Shown: piece after piece, positions 26,046 through 34,955 of the stretch
How positions within the stretch are numbered: the stretch's first letter is position 1
Layout of the letters: the number at the start of each line of letters is the position of its first letter
Source: Caballeronia humi
Lineage (GTDB): Bacteria > Pseudomonadota > Gammaproteobacteria > Burkholderiales > Burkholderiaceae
NCBI RefSeq assembly: GCF_001544475.1
Contig: NZ_FCNW02000019.1
Location: forward strand, 38,784 to 102,783
DNA length: 64,000 nucleotides
Reading direction: 5' to 3'
The notes under the pieces: generated by a model
What the model was told of the DNA's origin: nothing
Seen by the model: the letters and a program-made list of their open reading frames with translations, nothing else
Database searches by the model: none
Position numbers and translations under genes: made by a program

Positions 26046-27881
26046 TCAGGTCGTCGGCGCGCCCAGTTTTTCCATGCTTTTCAAGAACTTGTCCGGCGAT
26101 TCGTAGCCGATGACGCGCGTCATCTCGTTGCCTTGGGCATCGAAGAAAATGATTCCCGGCGGCCCAAACAGCTTAAAGCGCTTGAGCAGCGCCTGGTCGT
26201 CGGCGTTGTTGGCCGTGACGTCGGCGCGCAGCAGGTTCAACTGCGCGAGACGCGCTTTCACGCGCGGATCGCTGAACGTCAGATGCTCCATTTCCTTGCA
26301 GGAAACGCACCACTCGGCGTAGAAATCGAGCATCGCCGGGCGCGCGGCGGATTTCACCGCGAGATCCAGTTCCGTCGAGGAGCGTACCGGCGCGAACGTT
26401 GGCGCTTGTGCTGTCTGGGCGCCCCCGCCTCCCCTGGCAACGAACACTGAAAGCGGACGCAGCGGATCGGTTGAGCCAGCAGCCAGCCCGACGAGCAGCG
26501 TCGCAGCCCAAATCGTCAACGCAGCGCCAAGGCCGCGCCCGATTCGTCGCCAGATCGTGACCGGCGCGGTGCTCATCGCGAAAAGCCCGAGCCCGGCGGC
26601 GGCAATCAGCAACCACGACGCGGCCAACAGCATCTGCGTGACGCCGTCGAGCACAGGCCACACGATCCACAGCGCTGCCGCCAGCAGCACGACGCCGAAG
26701 AACACCTTCACACTATCCATCCACGCACCGGCGCGCGGCAGCAGCGATCCGGCACCAAGCCCGATGATCAGCAGCGGCACGCCGAGCCCGACGCCCATCG
26801 AAAACAGCGCGGCACCGCCGAGCACGGCATTCCCGGTGTGCGCGATGAATGCGAGCACGGCGAAGAGCGGTGCTGTCATGCACGCACCGACGACAAGCGC
26901 CGACAGCGCCCCCATTCCGACGACGGCCGCGAACTTCCCGCCCGAGCGCTTCTGCGACGCCGCGTTCACGCCGCTTTGCCAGCGCTCCGGCAAGGCAATG
27001 TCGAAGCCTGCGATCAGCGTCAGCGCGAACACGGCAAGCAGCGTGCCGAACGCGCCGAGCACCCACGGATTCTGGAGCCACGCGCCGAGACTCTGTCCGA
27101 TCAGCGCGGCAGCAACGCCGAGCGCCGTGTAGACGAGCGCCATCCCGAAAACATACGCGCCCGACAATGCGAATCCTCGCCGGCGAGTGACACGCGAACC
27201 CTCGCCAATGATGATCGCCGAGAGGATCGGGATCATCGGATAAGAGCACGGCAGCAGGCTCAGCACGACACCCGCTACGAAATACAGCCCGATGATCGCG
27301 AAAAATCCGCCGCTTTCGAGGAGCGATTGCGCGTAATCGGCATTGGTCGCGCGCTCGTACCAGGGCAAGTCGGAGACTTGTGAGTTGACGGGCGGCGGAG
27401 CGTTGGCGTCGGCGGCACGCAGTGCGGCGCCGCTCACCCGATAGATGCGCTCCATCGGCGGATAGCAGATGCCCTGATCGGCGCATCCCTGCGACGTGAC
27501 GGTGAGATCAAACGGCCCGCTCGCCTGCTTCACCGGGAGGCGGATGACGACGTCGCCGCGATAGGTCTCGACGTCCTTGTTGAACGTCTGATCGAAGTGA
27601 ACCTTGCCGACGGGCAATTGCGCGTCGCCGAGCGTCGCGCCGCCTTTGGCCGCGAAGGCGAAGCGCTCGCGATACATGTAGTACCCATCCGCGACCTTAT
27701 ATCGCACCTCGATTTCGCCCGGACGTTCCGTCGCGCTGAATTTGAAGGCGACGGCGGGGTCGAGGAAGTCGTCGGCCGCGTGAGCAAAATTCGCGACGCC
27801 GGACAGCACGAACAGACACGAGAGCAGCAACGCAACCGCCGCGAACAAACGACGCCCGATGGCGCCAGAAGACTTAAGCAT
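26046..27881 (-). CDS. dsbD: Thiol:disulfide interchange protein DsbD
   Basis: This 611-residue inner-membrane reductant carrier has a signal peptide (to about residue 38, HAA), a periplasmic alpha domain with the Cys pair in SQGCADQGICYPP, eight or so transmembrane helices with paired Cys (LLPCSYPM and VGACMTAPL), and a C-terminal thioredoxin-like gamma domain with CVSCKEME. Electrons move from cytoplasmic thioredoxin to periplasmic DsbC/DsbE-like proteins. ATG 27881 overlaps the cutA stop by 8 bases; an open frame upstream to 28094 runs through cutA and is not real. No ribosome-binding site is visible, consistent with coupling to cutA. Confidence 0.94.
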   Translation of the reverse strand: MLKSSGAIGRRLFAAVALLLSCLFVLSGVANFAHAADDFLDPAVAFKFSATERPGEIEVRYKVADGYYMYRERFAFAAKGGATLGDAQLPVGKVHFDQTFNKDVETYRGDVVIRLPVKQASGPFDLTVTSQGCADQGICYPPMERIYRVSGAALRAADANAPPPVNSQVSDLPWYERATNADYAQSLLESGGFFAIIGLYFVAGVVLSLLPCSYPMIPILSAIIIGEGSRVTRRRGFALSGAYVFGMALVYTALGVAAALIGQSLGAWLQNPWVLGAFGTLLAVFALTLIAGFDIALPERWQSGVNAASQKRSGGKFAAVVGMGALSALVVGACMTAPLFAVLAFIAHTGNAVLGGAALFSMGVGLGVPLLIIGLGAGSLLPRAGAWMDSVKVFFGVVLLAAALWIVWPVLDGVTQMLLAASWLLIAAAGLGLFAMSTAPVTIWRRIGRGLGAALTIWAATLLVGLAAGSTDPLRPLSVFVARGGGGAQTAQAPTFAPVRSSTELDLAVKSAARPAMLDFYAEWCVSCKEMEHLTFSDPRVKARLAQLNLLRADVTANNADDQALLKRFKLFGPPGIIFFDAQGNEMTRVIGYESPDKFLKSMEKLGAPTT

Positions 27882-28218
27882 GAAGAGGACGTGAAGTTTC
27901 CGCGACGACCCATTCTCCGTAGCCGGGCGAGGCATCGGCTTGCCAGGCGAGGATTTCGGGCGTTTCGTAGGGATGATTCGATTCGATGAAGCGCTGAAGT
28001 TCGGCGCCGCGAGCGACGCTGGTCTTGAAAAGGAGCTGAATTTCTTCCGCTGCCTCGAGCTTCCCCTGCCAATGGAATCGCGAGCGCACGACACCGTTCT
28101 CCGTCACGCATGCCGCTAACCGTGCCTCGAGCGCCTTTTGCGTGAGCTCGCCGGCTGCGAGAGTGTCAGGCAACGTCGTGAGAATCAACACGACTGGAAT
28201 GTTCACTTCATGCTCCAT
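27874..28218 (-). CDS. cutA: Divalent-cation tolerance protein CutA
   Basis: This 114-residue trimeric ferredoxin-fold protein shows the family features LILTTLPD, ALEARLAACVTENGVVRSRFHWQGK, EIQLLFKTS and NHPYETPEILAW. It was named for copper tolerance in E. coli, though its true role is unclear. Gene order cutA-dsbD is conserved in proteobacteria. The start MEHEVNIPV at 28218 was chosen over the open frame to 28338, which reaches into the rplQ terminator. Confidence 0.93.
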   Translation of the reverse strand: MEHEVNIPVVLILTTLPDTLAAGELTQKALEARLAACVTENGVVRSRFHWQGKLEAAEEIQLLFKTSVARGAELQRFIESNHPYETPEILAWQADASPGYGEWVVAETSRPLHA

Positions 28219-28324
28219 CGCATTATGTTGCTGGGGAAGGATACGCGCGTATCGTAGCACCGGCGCGGGGTGGGCATCGTGAGTGACGAAACGTCGCGCC
28301 CGCGCGATCGGCCGACCAAAAAAC

Positions 28325-28358
28325 AAAAAAAAGGCCAAGCAGAGCTTGGCCTTTTTTT
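28325..28358. terminator. Terminator of the alpha operon, after rplQ
   Basis: The stem GCCAAGC / GCTTGGC (28334-28350), extended by A/T pairs, has eight A on the left and seven T on the right. In minus-strand RNA it follows the rplQ stop by about 18 bases. It ends the ribosomal supercluster. Confidence 0.92.
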
Positions 28359-28376
28359 CACAGCGGTGTCGTGCGC

Positions 28377-28772
28377 TTATTCAGCTTCTTGCACGTCGTC
28401 CGATTCAGCGACTTCCGGACGGTCCATCAACTGGACGAGCGCCATCGGAGCGTTATCGCCAACGCGGAAACCGAATTTCAGGATGCTGAGGTAGCCACCC
28501 GGACGGCTTGCGTAGCGCGGGCCGAGGACGTCAAACAGCTTCGCGACGGAATCGCGATCGCGCAGGCGGTTGAACGCCAAACGACGATTTGCCAGCGACG
28601 GCTTCTTGCCGAGCGTGATCAGCGGCTCGACGACTTTGCGGAGTTCTTTCGCCTTCGGCAGCGTCGTCTTGATGACTTCGTGCTCGATCAGCGAGTTGGA
28701 CATGTTACGGAGCATAGCCAGACGGTGGCTGCTCGTGCGGTTCAGTTTCCGCAGACCATGTTTATGGCGCAT
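28377..28772 (-). CDS. rplQ: 50S ribosomal protein L17
   Basis: This 131-residue L17 begins MRHKHGLRKLNRTSSHR, the standard bacterial start, and includes LIEHEVIKTTLPKAKELR. It ends with an acidic tail (residues about 115-131). It is the last gene of the alpha operon, 141 bases after rpoA, and directly before the operon terminator. Confidence 0.97.
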   Translation of the reverse strand: MRHKHGLRKLNRTSSHRLAMLRNMSNSLIEHEVIKTTLPKAKELRKVVEPLITLGKKPSLANRRLAFNRLRDRDSVAKLFDVLGPRYASRPGGYLSILKFGFRVGDNAPMALVQLMDRPEVAESDDVQEAE

Positions 28773-28913
28773 TTTCAGTTCCTAATGACTTTGAGTTTTG
28801 ATCCAGCTCTTCTATTACGTTCCGACGAACGCACGGGCCGGTCGAGAAAAAGGCAAGACGCGGATTTTAGAGGAGAATCCACGCCTTGACCAGATACGCT
28901 TACGACGTCCTGC

Positions 28914-29891
28914 TTACTTGTCGAGACCAGCCGGCGGCCAGTTTTCGAGCTTCATGCCGAGCGTCAGGCCGCGTGAAGCCAGCACTTCCTTGATTTCGTT
29001 CAACGACTTGCGACCCAGGTTCGGCGTCTTCAGCAGTTCGTTTTCCGTGCGCTGGATCAAGTCGCCGATGTAATAGATGTTCTCGGCCTTCAGGCAGTTC
29101 GCCGAGCGAACCGTGAGTTCCAGATCATCCACCGGACGCAGCAGGATCGGATCGATCTGCGGTGCGCGCGACGGCGCTTCCGCCGCTGCTTCGGTGCCTT
29201 CGAGTGCTGCGAAGACCGACAACTGATCGACCAGAATCCGCGCCGATTGACGGATCGCTTCCTCGGGCGAAATCACGCCGTTGGTTTCGATATTCATCAC
29301 GAGCTTGTCGAGGTCGGTACGCTGTTCGACACGCGCGCTTTCAACGGCGTAGCTCACGCGGCGAACCGGCGAGAACGATGCATCCAGCACGATCCGGCCG
29401 ATGATCTTGGCCGATTCTTCGCCATAACGACGCACGTTGCCCGGCACATAGCCGCGGCCCTTCTCGATCTTGATCTGAACGTCGAGCTTGCCGCCTTTCG
29501 ACAGGTGGGCGATCACGTGATCCGGGTTGATGACCTCGCAATCGTGAGCGAGTTCGATATCGCCGGCCGTCACGACTCCTTCGCCTTCCTTGCGCAGCGT
29601 GACCGTCACTTCGTCACGGTTGTGCAGCTTGAAAACGACGCCCTTCAGGTTCAACAGCAGGTTGACAACATCCTCTTGCACACCGTCGAGCGTCGAATAT
29701 TCGTGCACGACGCCTGCGATCGTCACTTCGGTCGGCGCATATCCCACCATCGACGACAGCAGCACGCGCCGAAGCGCGTTACCCAAGGTGTGGCCGTAAC
29801 CGCGTTCGAACGGTTCCATGACCACTTTCGCGTGGCTCTCGCCAAGCGATTCAACCGCAATAATCTTGGGCTTCAACAAACTGGTTTGCAT
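28914..29891 (-). CDS. rpoA: RNA polymerase subunit alpha
   Basis: This 325-residue subunit has the assembly domain (about 1-230, with GYGHTLGNALRRVLLSS) and the C-terminal DNA- and activator-binding domain (about 248-325, with NLGRKSLNEIKEVLASRGLTLG). Between them is an Ala/Pro-rich linker. The length is normal for betaproteobacteria. It lies between rpsD and rplQ, so alpha is made with ribosomal proteins as in E. coli. Confidence 0.98.
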   Translation of the reverse strand: MQTSLLKPKIIAVESLGESHAKVVMEPFERGYGHTLGNALRRVLLSSMVGYAPTEVTIAGVVHEYSTLDGVQEDVVNLLLNLKGVVFKLHNRDEVTVTLRKEGEGVVTAGDIELAHDCEVINPDHVIAHLSKGGKLDVQIKIEKGRGYVPGNVRRYGEESAKIIGRIVLDASFSPVRRVSYAVESARVEQRTDLDKLVMNIETNGVISPEEAIRQSARILVDQLSVFAALEGTEAAAEAPSRAPQIDPILLRPVDDLELTVRSANCLKAENIYYIGDLIQRTENELLKTPNLGRKSLNEIKEVLASRGLTLGMKLENWPPAGLDK

Positions 29892-30015
29892 AGGTTTTCC
29901 TTTTCAATACCCTCGGCTCGTTACGCCGATAAGGCTGACCGGTGACAACCCGAAAATAAACAGCCGAGGTAACCCCTTGCCTTCGGCAATCAGGGTCCCC
30001 CGGCCGCCAATCCGA

Positions 30016-30639
30016 TTACCGCGAATACAATTCGACGATCAGGCTTTCGTTGATGTCGCCAGCGATGTCGCTGCGCTCCGGCATTGCCTTGAACGTGCCT
30101 TCGAACTTCTTGGCGTCGACCGCAACCCATTGCGGCATGCCGCCTTGCTCAGCCAGCGAAAGCGCTTCGAGGATCCGAGCTTGCTTCTTCGACTGTTCAC
30201 GCACGGCAACCACGTCGCCCGCCTTCACTTGCAGCGAAGGAATGTTCGCAACTTGGCCGTTGACCGTGATCGACTTGTGGCCCACCAACTGACGTGCTTC
30301 TGCGCGCGTCGAGCCGAAGCCCATGCGATACACGACGTTGTCGAGACGCGATTCGAGCAATTGCAACAGGTTTTCACCCGTCGGGCCCTTGCGACGATCG
30401 GCTTCGGCGAAGTAACGGCGGAACTGGCGCTCGAGTACACCGTAGATGCGCTTTACTTTTTGCTTTTCGCGCAACTGCGTGCCGTAGTCGGACGTACGAG
30501 CACCCGACGTGCGGCCATGCTGACCCGGCTTGCTATCGAGCTTGCACTTGTCAGCGAGCGAACGGCGTGCGCTCTTCAGGAAAAGGTCAGTGCCTTCACG
30601 GCGGGACAACTTTGCTTTAGGACCGGTATAGCGTGCCAC
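30016..30639 (-). CDS. rpsD: 30S ribosomal protein S4
   Basis: This 207-residue primary 16S-binding protein has the N-terminal MARYTGPKAKLSRREGTDLF and the S4 RNA-binding fold (about 95-155, LESRLDNVVYRMGF and INGQVANIPS). In E. coli S4 represses its own alpha operon by binding the leader mRNA; the 150-base gap upstream (after rpsK) could hold a control site but I do not recognise one. Confidence 0.97.
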   Translation of the reverse strand: MARYTGPKAKLSRREGTDLFLKSARRSLADKCKLDSKPGQHGRTSGARTSDYGTQLREKQKVKRIYGVLERQFRRYFAEADRRKGPTGENLLQLLESRLDNVVYRMGFGSTRAEARQLVGHKSITVNGQVANIPSLQVKAGDVVAVREQSKKQARILEALSLAEQGGMPQWVAVDAKKFEGTFKAMPERSDIAGDINESLIVELYSR

Positions 30640-30789
30640 TTTGCATCCTTAAAAATTGATCACGCGGACTTGCACTTGCATCCGCGCTAGTCCGAACCCT
30701 CTGGGCCGAACGGTGGGCTTAGTCAAATTCATAACGCAAGCAACCCGCCGGCGCGCGAGCACCAGCAGGAGGTTTGCGGCAGCGACGTC

Positions 30790-31194
30790 TTAGATACGAC
30801 GACGCTTCGGCGGACGGCAGCCGTTGTGCGGGACCGGCGTCACGTCGGAGATCGCGGTGATCTTGATGCCAAGACCATGCAACGCGCGCACCGCCGATTC
30901 GCGACCAGGGCCAGGGCCCTTGATCCGCACTTCGAGGTTCTTCACGCCGTATTCCATCGCCACGCGGCCAGCCGATTCGGCTGCGACCTGGGCCGCAAAC
31001 GGCGTCGACTTGCGCGAGCCCTTGAAGCCTTGACCACCCGACGTTGCCCAGGCAAGCGCGTTGCCTTGACGATCGGTGATCGTGATGATGGTGTTGTTGA
31101 ACGACGCGTGAACGTGAACCACGCCCTCGGCGACGTTCTTCTTGACCTTCTTGCGAACGCGTTGCGCCGCGGAGTTGTTCGAAGCCTTAGCCAT
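30790..31194 (-). CDS. rpsK: 30S ribosomal protein S11
   Basis: This 134-residue protein has a basic N-terminus, the central GVVHVHASFNNTIITITDRQGNALAWATSGG and the C-terminal SDVTPVPHNGCRPPKRRRI, diagnostic of S11, part of the 30S platform. It follows rpsM by 28 bases. Confidence 0.97.
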   Translation of the reverse strand: MAKASNNSAAQRVRKKVKKNVAEGVVHVHASFNNTIITITDRQGNALAWATSGGQGFKGSRKSTPFAAQVAAESAGRVAMEYGVKNLEVRIKGPGPGRESAVRALHGLGIKITAISDVTPVPHNGCRPPKRRRI

Positions 31195-31222
31195 TACGTT
31201 TTCCTGTAACTGTCAGTTCCGC

Positions 31223-31588
31223 TTACTTCTTCAGCGATTGCGCTGCACGACGCGGACCCTTGCGCGTACGGGCGTTCGTGCGCGTGCGCTGGCCGCGCAT
31301 GGGCAAGCCCTTGCGATGGCGCACGCCACGGTAGCAGCCCAAGTCCATCAGGCGCTTGATGTTCATCGTCACTTCACGACGCAGGTCGCCTTCCACGATG
31401 AACTTACCCACTTCGTCACGCAGCTTTTCGAGGTCTGCGTCGGTGAGGTCCTTGACCTTCTTCGAAAATTCCACACCAGAAGCAACGCAGATGTCGCGAG
31501 CACGCGTGCGGCCGACACCGAAGATAGCCGTCAGGCCGATTTCGGTATGCTGGTGATTCGGGATGTTAACCCCTGCGATACGAGCCAT
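31223..31588 (-). CDS. rpsM: 30S ribosomal protein S13
   Basis: This 121-residue protein begins MARIAGVNIPNHQHTEIG and ends with the basic tail that reaches the tRNA (GQRTRTNARTRKGPRR). It contacts the 50S subunit from the 30S head and follows rpmJ by 41 bases. Confidence 0.97.
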   Translation of the reverse strand: MARIAGVNIPNHQHTEIGLTAIFGVGRTRARDICVASGVEFSKKVKDLTDADLEKLRDEVGKFIVEGDLRREVTMNIKRLMDLGCYRGVRHRKGLPMRGQRTRTNARTRKGPRRAAQSLKK

Positions 31589-31629
31589 TGTTTTTCCTCA
31601 AACAAAAAGCGCAAGCAAAAGCGCGGCGT

Positions 31630-31746
31630 TCAGCCTTGACGCTGTTTGTGGCGCGGATCAGAGCTGCAAATCACGCGCACAACGCCCTTGCGCTTGATGA
31701 TCTTGCAATTGCGGCAAATGCGCTTAACCGATGCCATCACTTTCAT
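31630..31746 (-). CDS. rpmJ: 50S ribosomal protein L36
   Basis: This 38-residue protein has the sequence [20 protein letters not shown] followed by [18 protein letters not shown]. Cys11, Cys14, Cys27 and His33 form the zinc ribbon, so this is the zinc-binding (C+) form. It is one of the shortest ribosomal genes and lies 20 bases after infA and 41 before rpsM, as in other bacteria. Confidence 0.96.
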
Positions 31747-31766
31747 GATATTACCCTTTTTTCAAA

Positions 31767-31985
31767 TCACTTCGCCCGGAACACGATCCGCGCACGAGAC
31801 AGATCGTAAGGCGTCAACTCAACCGTAACCTTGTCGCCGGGAAGAATGCGGATATAGTGCATCCGCATCTTCCCTGAAATATGCCCGAGAACCACATGGC
31901 CATTTTCCAATTTCACCCGGAAAGTAGCATTGGGAAGGTTTTCAATCACCTCACCCTGCATCTGGATTACATCGTCTTTGGCCAT
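31767..31985 (-). CDS. infA: Translation initiation factor IF-1
   Basis: This 72-residue OB-fold protein begins MAKDDVIQMQGEVIENLPN and contains GHISGKMRMHYIRILPGD and TPYDLSRARI. It binds the 30S A-site in initiation. Its place between secY and rpmJ in the spc operon is normal for betaproteobacteria, unlike E. coli where infA stands alone. Confidence 0.97.
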   Translation of the reverse strand: MAKDDVIQMQGEVIENLPNATFRVKLENGHVVLGHISGKMRMHYIRILPGDKVTVELTPYDLSRARIVFRAK

Positions 31986-31994
31986 AGCCCTTAA

Positions 31995-33341
31995 TTAGCG
32001 CATCGGGACGTTGCCGCCCTTGAAGTTGGCCTTCTTAAGCAGCGACTCATACTGTTGCGACATAACGTACGACTGCACCTGAGCCATGAAGTCCATCGTG
32101 ACGACGACAATGATCAGCAGCGACGTTCCACCAAAATAAAACGGCACGTTCCAGCGCAATACCAAAAACTCAGGCAGCAAGCACACAAACACGATGTAGA
32201 TCGCACCGGCCAGCGTCAGACGCGTGAGGATGCGGTCGATATACCGTGCGGTCTGGTCGCCCGGACGGATCCCAGGAACGAATGCACCGCTCTTCTTCAA
32301 GTTGTCGGCCGTTTCTCTGCTGTTGAACACCAGCGCGGTGTAGAAGAAGCAGAAGAAAACGATCGCCAACGCGTACAGCAGCACGTACACAGGTTGACCA
32401 GGCTTCAAGGCCTCAGCCACGTTGTGCAGCGTGTTTGCGAACCAGCCGGTCCGCGTACCCGAACTGAACCAGTTCAGGATGGTCGCCGGGAAGAGGATGA
32501 TCGACGATGCAAAAATCGGCGGAATCACACCCGACATGTTCAGCTTCAACGGCAAGTGCGAGGACTGGCCGCCGTAAATCTTGTTACCGACCTGGCGCTT
32601 GGCATAGTTCACGAGGATCTTGCGCTGACCGCGTTCGATGAACACGACCAGATATGTGACCGCCGCAATCAACACCACGATGATGATCGCCGAGATGATG
32701 CTCATCGAGCCGGTGCGAACCAGTTCGAACAGACCACCGATCGCATTCGGGAAACCCGCCGCGATGCCGCCGAAGATGATGATCGAAATGCCGTTACCGA
32801 GACCGCGTTCCGTGATCTGCTCACCCAGCCACATCAGGAACATCGTGCCGGTCACCAGCGTGACGACCGTCGTCAGACGAAATACCATCCCAGGGTCGAG
32901 AACCAGTCCCGGCTGATTTTCCAGCGCGACCGCAATACCGAAAGCCTGGAACGTCGCGAGAACCACCGTGAAGATCCGCGTGTATTGCGTGATCTTGCGT
33001 TGCCCCGCCTGCCCTTCCTTCTTCAGCGCCTCCATTTGCGGCGACACGATCGACATCAACTGCATGATGATCGACGCCGAAATGTAGGGCATGATGCCCA
33101 GCGCAAAAATCGTAAACCGCGATAGCGCACCACCCGAGAACATGTTGAACATGCCAAGGATGCCGCCCGACTGGCTTTGGAACAGCTTCGCCAGTTGGTC
33201 CGGGTCAATACCCGGCACCGGAATATGCGCACCGAGACGGTAAACAATCAGCGCCAGCAGCAGAAACACTGCCCGCCGGCGCAGATCACCGAACTTCGCC
33301 GCGCTTCGACCGGGTTTTGCGAGACTCGGACTGTTAGCCAA
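31995..33341 (-). CDS. secY: Protein translocase subunit SecY
   Basis: This 448-residue channel protein of the inner membrane has ten hydrophobic segments. Landmarks are the plug-region FSGGALSRFTIFALGIMPYISASII, the ERGLGNGIS loop and the FIPGIRPG-type loop (FVPGIRPGDQT). The start is a TTG at 33341 with AAGG about 6 bases upstream; the resulting N-terminus MANSPSLAKPGRS is the standard Burkholderia one. With SecE (far upstream in this cluster) it forms the Sec channel. Confidence 0.97.
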   Translation of the reverse strand: MANSPSLAKPGRSAAKFGDLRRRAVFLLLALIVYRLGAHIPVPGIDPDQLAKLFQSQSGGILGMFNMFSGGALSRFTIFALGIMPYISASIIMQLMSIVSPQMEALKKEGQAGQRKITQYTRIFTVVLATFQAFGIAVALENQPGLVLDPGMVFRLTTVVTLVTGTMFLMWLGEQITERGLGNGISIIIFGGIAAGFPNAIGGLFELVRTGSMSIISAIIIVVLIAAVTYLVVFIERGQRKILVNYAKRQVGNKIYGGQSSHLPLKLNMSGVIPPIFASSIILFPATILNWFSSGTRTGWFANTLHNVAEALKPGQPVYVLLYALAIVFFCFFYTALVFNSRETADNLKKSGAFVPGIRPGDQTARYIDRILTRLTLAGAIYIVFVCLLPEFLVLRWNVPFYFGGTSLLIIVVVTMDFMAQVQSYVMSQQYESLLKKANFKGGNVPMR

Positions 33342-33382
33342 GAACCTTCTCCGATGCTAGTGCGAGTAACGCATAAAGCGCG

Positions 33383-33817
33383 TTACTCGGCGAACGAGCC
33401 GCCAGCGGCTTCGATTGCAGCACGGGCGCCCTTGGTAGCACCGAGCCCCTTCACCGTGATCTTGCGCGTCAGCTCGCCGGTCTTGATGATCTTCGCGCTC
33501 TTGATGAGCTCGCCGACCAGGCCCGCTTGCTTCAGTGCCAGCAAATCGATTTCGTCGACCGGCAGCTTTTCCAGATCCGACAGGCGCACTTCACCGACGA
33601 ATTCCTTTGTCAGCGAGGTGAAGCCACGCTTCGGCAGACGACGTTGCAAAGGCATCTGACCGCCTTCGAAGCCGACCTTGTGGAAACCGCCCGAACGCGA
33701 CTTTTGACCCTTGTGACCGCGACCTGCGGTCTTGCCGAGGCCAGAGCCGATACCGCGGCCAACGCGACGCTTTGCATGCTTCGCGCCTTCTGCCGGCTTC
33801 AGGTTATTCAAATCCAT
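33383..33817 (-). CDS. rplO: 50S ribosomal protein L15
   Basis: This 144-residue protein begins MDLNNLKPAEGAKHAKRRVGRG, then Gly-rich GIGSGLGKTAGRGHKGQKSRSGG. ATG 33817 has AGGAG 6 bases upstream. A TTG two codons earlier (33823) is open but lies too close to that site. Confidence 0.96.
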   Translation of the reverse strand: MDLNNLKPAEGAKHAKRRVGRGIGSGLGKTAGRGHKGQKSRSGGFHKVGFEGGQMPLQRRLPKRGFTSLTKEFVGEVRLSDLEKLPVDEIDLLALKQAGLVGELIKSAKIIKTGELTRKITVKGLGATKGARAAIEAAGGSFAE

Positions 33818-33847
33818 ATTCAACTCCTAGAATCCCTAGTCAGCCGC

Positions 33848-34030
33848 TCAGTTGATGACTTTGACAAGGTACGAGACCTTGTTGATCATTCCGCGCACTG
33901 CCGGCGTATCCTGCAGTTCGCTGACCGAGTTGAGTCGGCGCAGGCCCAGGCCACGCACCGTTGCACGATGCGATTCGCGGGTCCCAATCAGGCTCTTGAC
34001 GAGCTGAACCTTGACAGTTTTATCAGACAT
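33848..34030 (-). CDS. rpmD: 50S ribosomal protein L30
   Basis: This 60-residue protein has the L30 core: KVQLVKSLIGTRESHRATVRGLGLRRL and an ending with GMINKVSYLVKV. It lies 14 bases after rpsE in the spc operon. Confidence 0.96.
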   Translation of the reverse strand: MSDKTVKVQLVKSLIGTRESHRATVRGLGLRRLNSVSELQDTPAVRGMINKVSYLVKVIN

Positions 34031-34044
34031 GGTGACCTCGAGGC

Positions 34045-34563
34045 TTAGCCCAAAATATCTTCGACGGACTTGCCGCGCTTCGCCGCGATATCACCCGGGG
34101 TCGATTGCTTGCGCAGACCGTCGAGCGTTGCACGAACGAGGTTGTACGGGTTCGTCGAGCCGTGGCTCTTCGCCACCACGTTTTGCACGCCCATTACGTC
34201 GAACACCGCGCGCATCGGGCCACCAGCGATCACGCCAGTACCGTCCTTCGCCGGGGCGAGGAGGACTGCGGATGCGCCGTGCTTACCGTGCACTTCGTGT
34301 TGCAGCGTACCGTTCTTGAGCGGCACCTTGAACATGTTGCGGCGGGCTTGCTCCATTGCCTTTTGAACAGCAACCGGAACTTCCTTCGCTTTGCCCTTGC
34401 CCATGCCGATGCGGCCGTCACCGTCGCCAACCACGGTCAGCGCGGCAAAACCGAGAATCCGGCCACCCTTCACCACCTTGGTGACGCGGTTGACCGCGAT
34501 CATCTTTTCACGCAGGCCGTCGTCGCGTTCTTCAGCCTTCACATTCGCTTGCATCTTTGCCAT
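34045..34563 (-). CDS. rpsE: 30S ribosomal protein S5
   Basis: This 172-residue protein has LREKMIAVNRVTKVVKGGRILGFAALTVVGDGDG, the S5 double-stranded RNA-binding domain, then the C-terminal fold with VRATLDGL. It takes part in decoding accuracy. Wild-type residues are present around the N-terminal loop. Confidence 0.97.
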   Translation of the reverse strand: MAKMQANVKAEERDDGLREKMIAVNRVTKVVKGGRILGFAALTVVGDGDGRIGMGKGKAKEVPVAVQKAMEQARRNMFKVPLKNGTLQHEVHGKHGASAVLLAPAKDGTGVIAGGPMRAVFDVMGVQNVVAKSHGSTNPYNLVRATLDGLRKQSTPGDIAAKRGKSVEDILG

Positions 34564-34577
34564 GACGAATTCTTCCC

Positions 34578-34943
34578 TTAGAACTTGAGTCCGGCTTCGC
34601 GCGCCGCATCAGCCAGCGCTTTCACGCGGCCGTGGTAACGGAAACCCGAACGATCAAAGGCGACGGATTCGACGCCGGCAGCCTTGGCCTTTTCAGCAAT
34701 ACGCTTGCCGACAACGGTCGCAGCATTGACGTTGCCGCCCTTGCCCGACTTGTCGGCCAGTTCGGCGCGAACTTCGGCTTCGAGCGTCGACGCGCTTGCC
34801 AGCACCTTGGTGCCGCACGGCGAGAACACTTGCGCATAGATATGCGTGTTCGTGCGATGCACAGCCAGACGCGCGACCTGAAGCTCAGAGATCTTGACAC
34901 GCGTTTGACGAGCGCGGCGCAGGCGAGATTGAGTCTTATCCAT
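34578..34943 (-). CDS. rplR: 50S ribosomal protein L18
   Basis: This 121-residue 5S rRNA-binding protein has a basic N-terminus RLRRARQTRVKI, central VHRTNTHIYAQVFSP and the C-terminal FDRSGFRYHGRVKALADAAREAGL, all typical. Spacing to rplF and rpsE is 12-14 bases. Confidence 0.97.
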   Translation of the reverse strand: MDKTQSRLRRARQTRVKISELQVARLAVHRTNTHIYAQVFSPCGTKVLASASTLEAEVRAELADKSGKGGNVNAATVVGKRIAEKAKAAGVESVAFDRSGFRYHGRVKALADAAREAGLKF

Positions 34944-34955
34944 GATTGCGCACCC

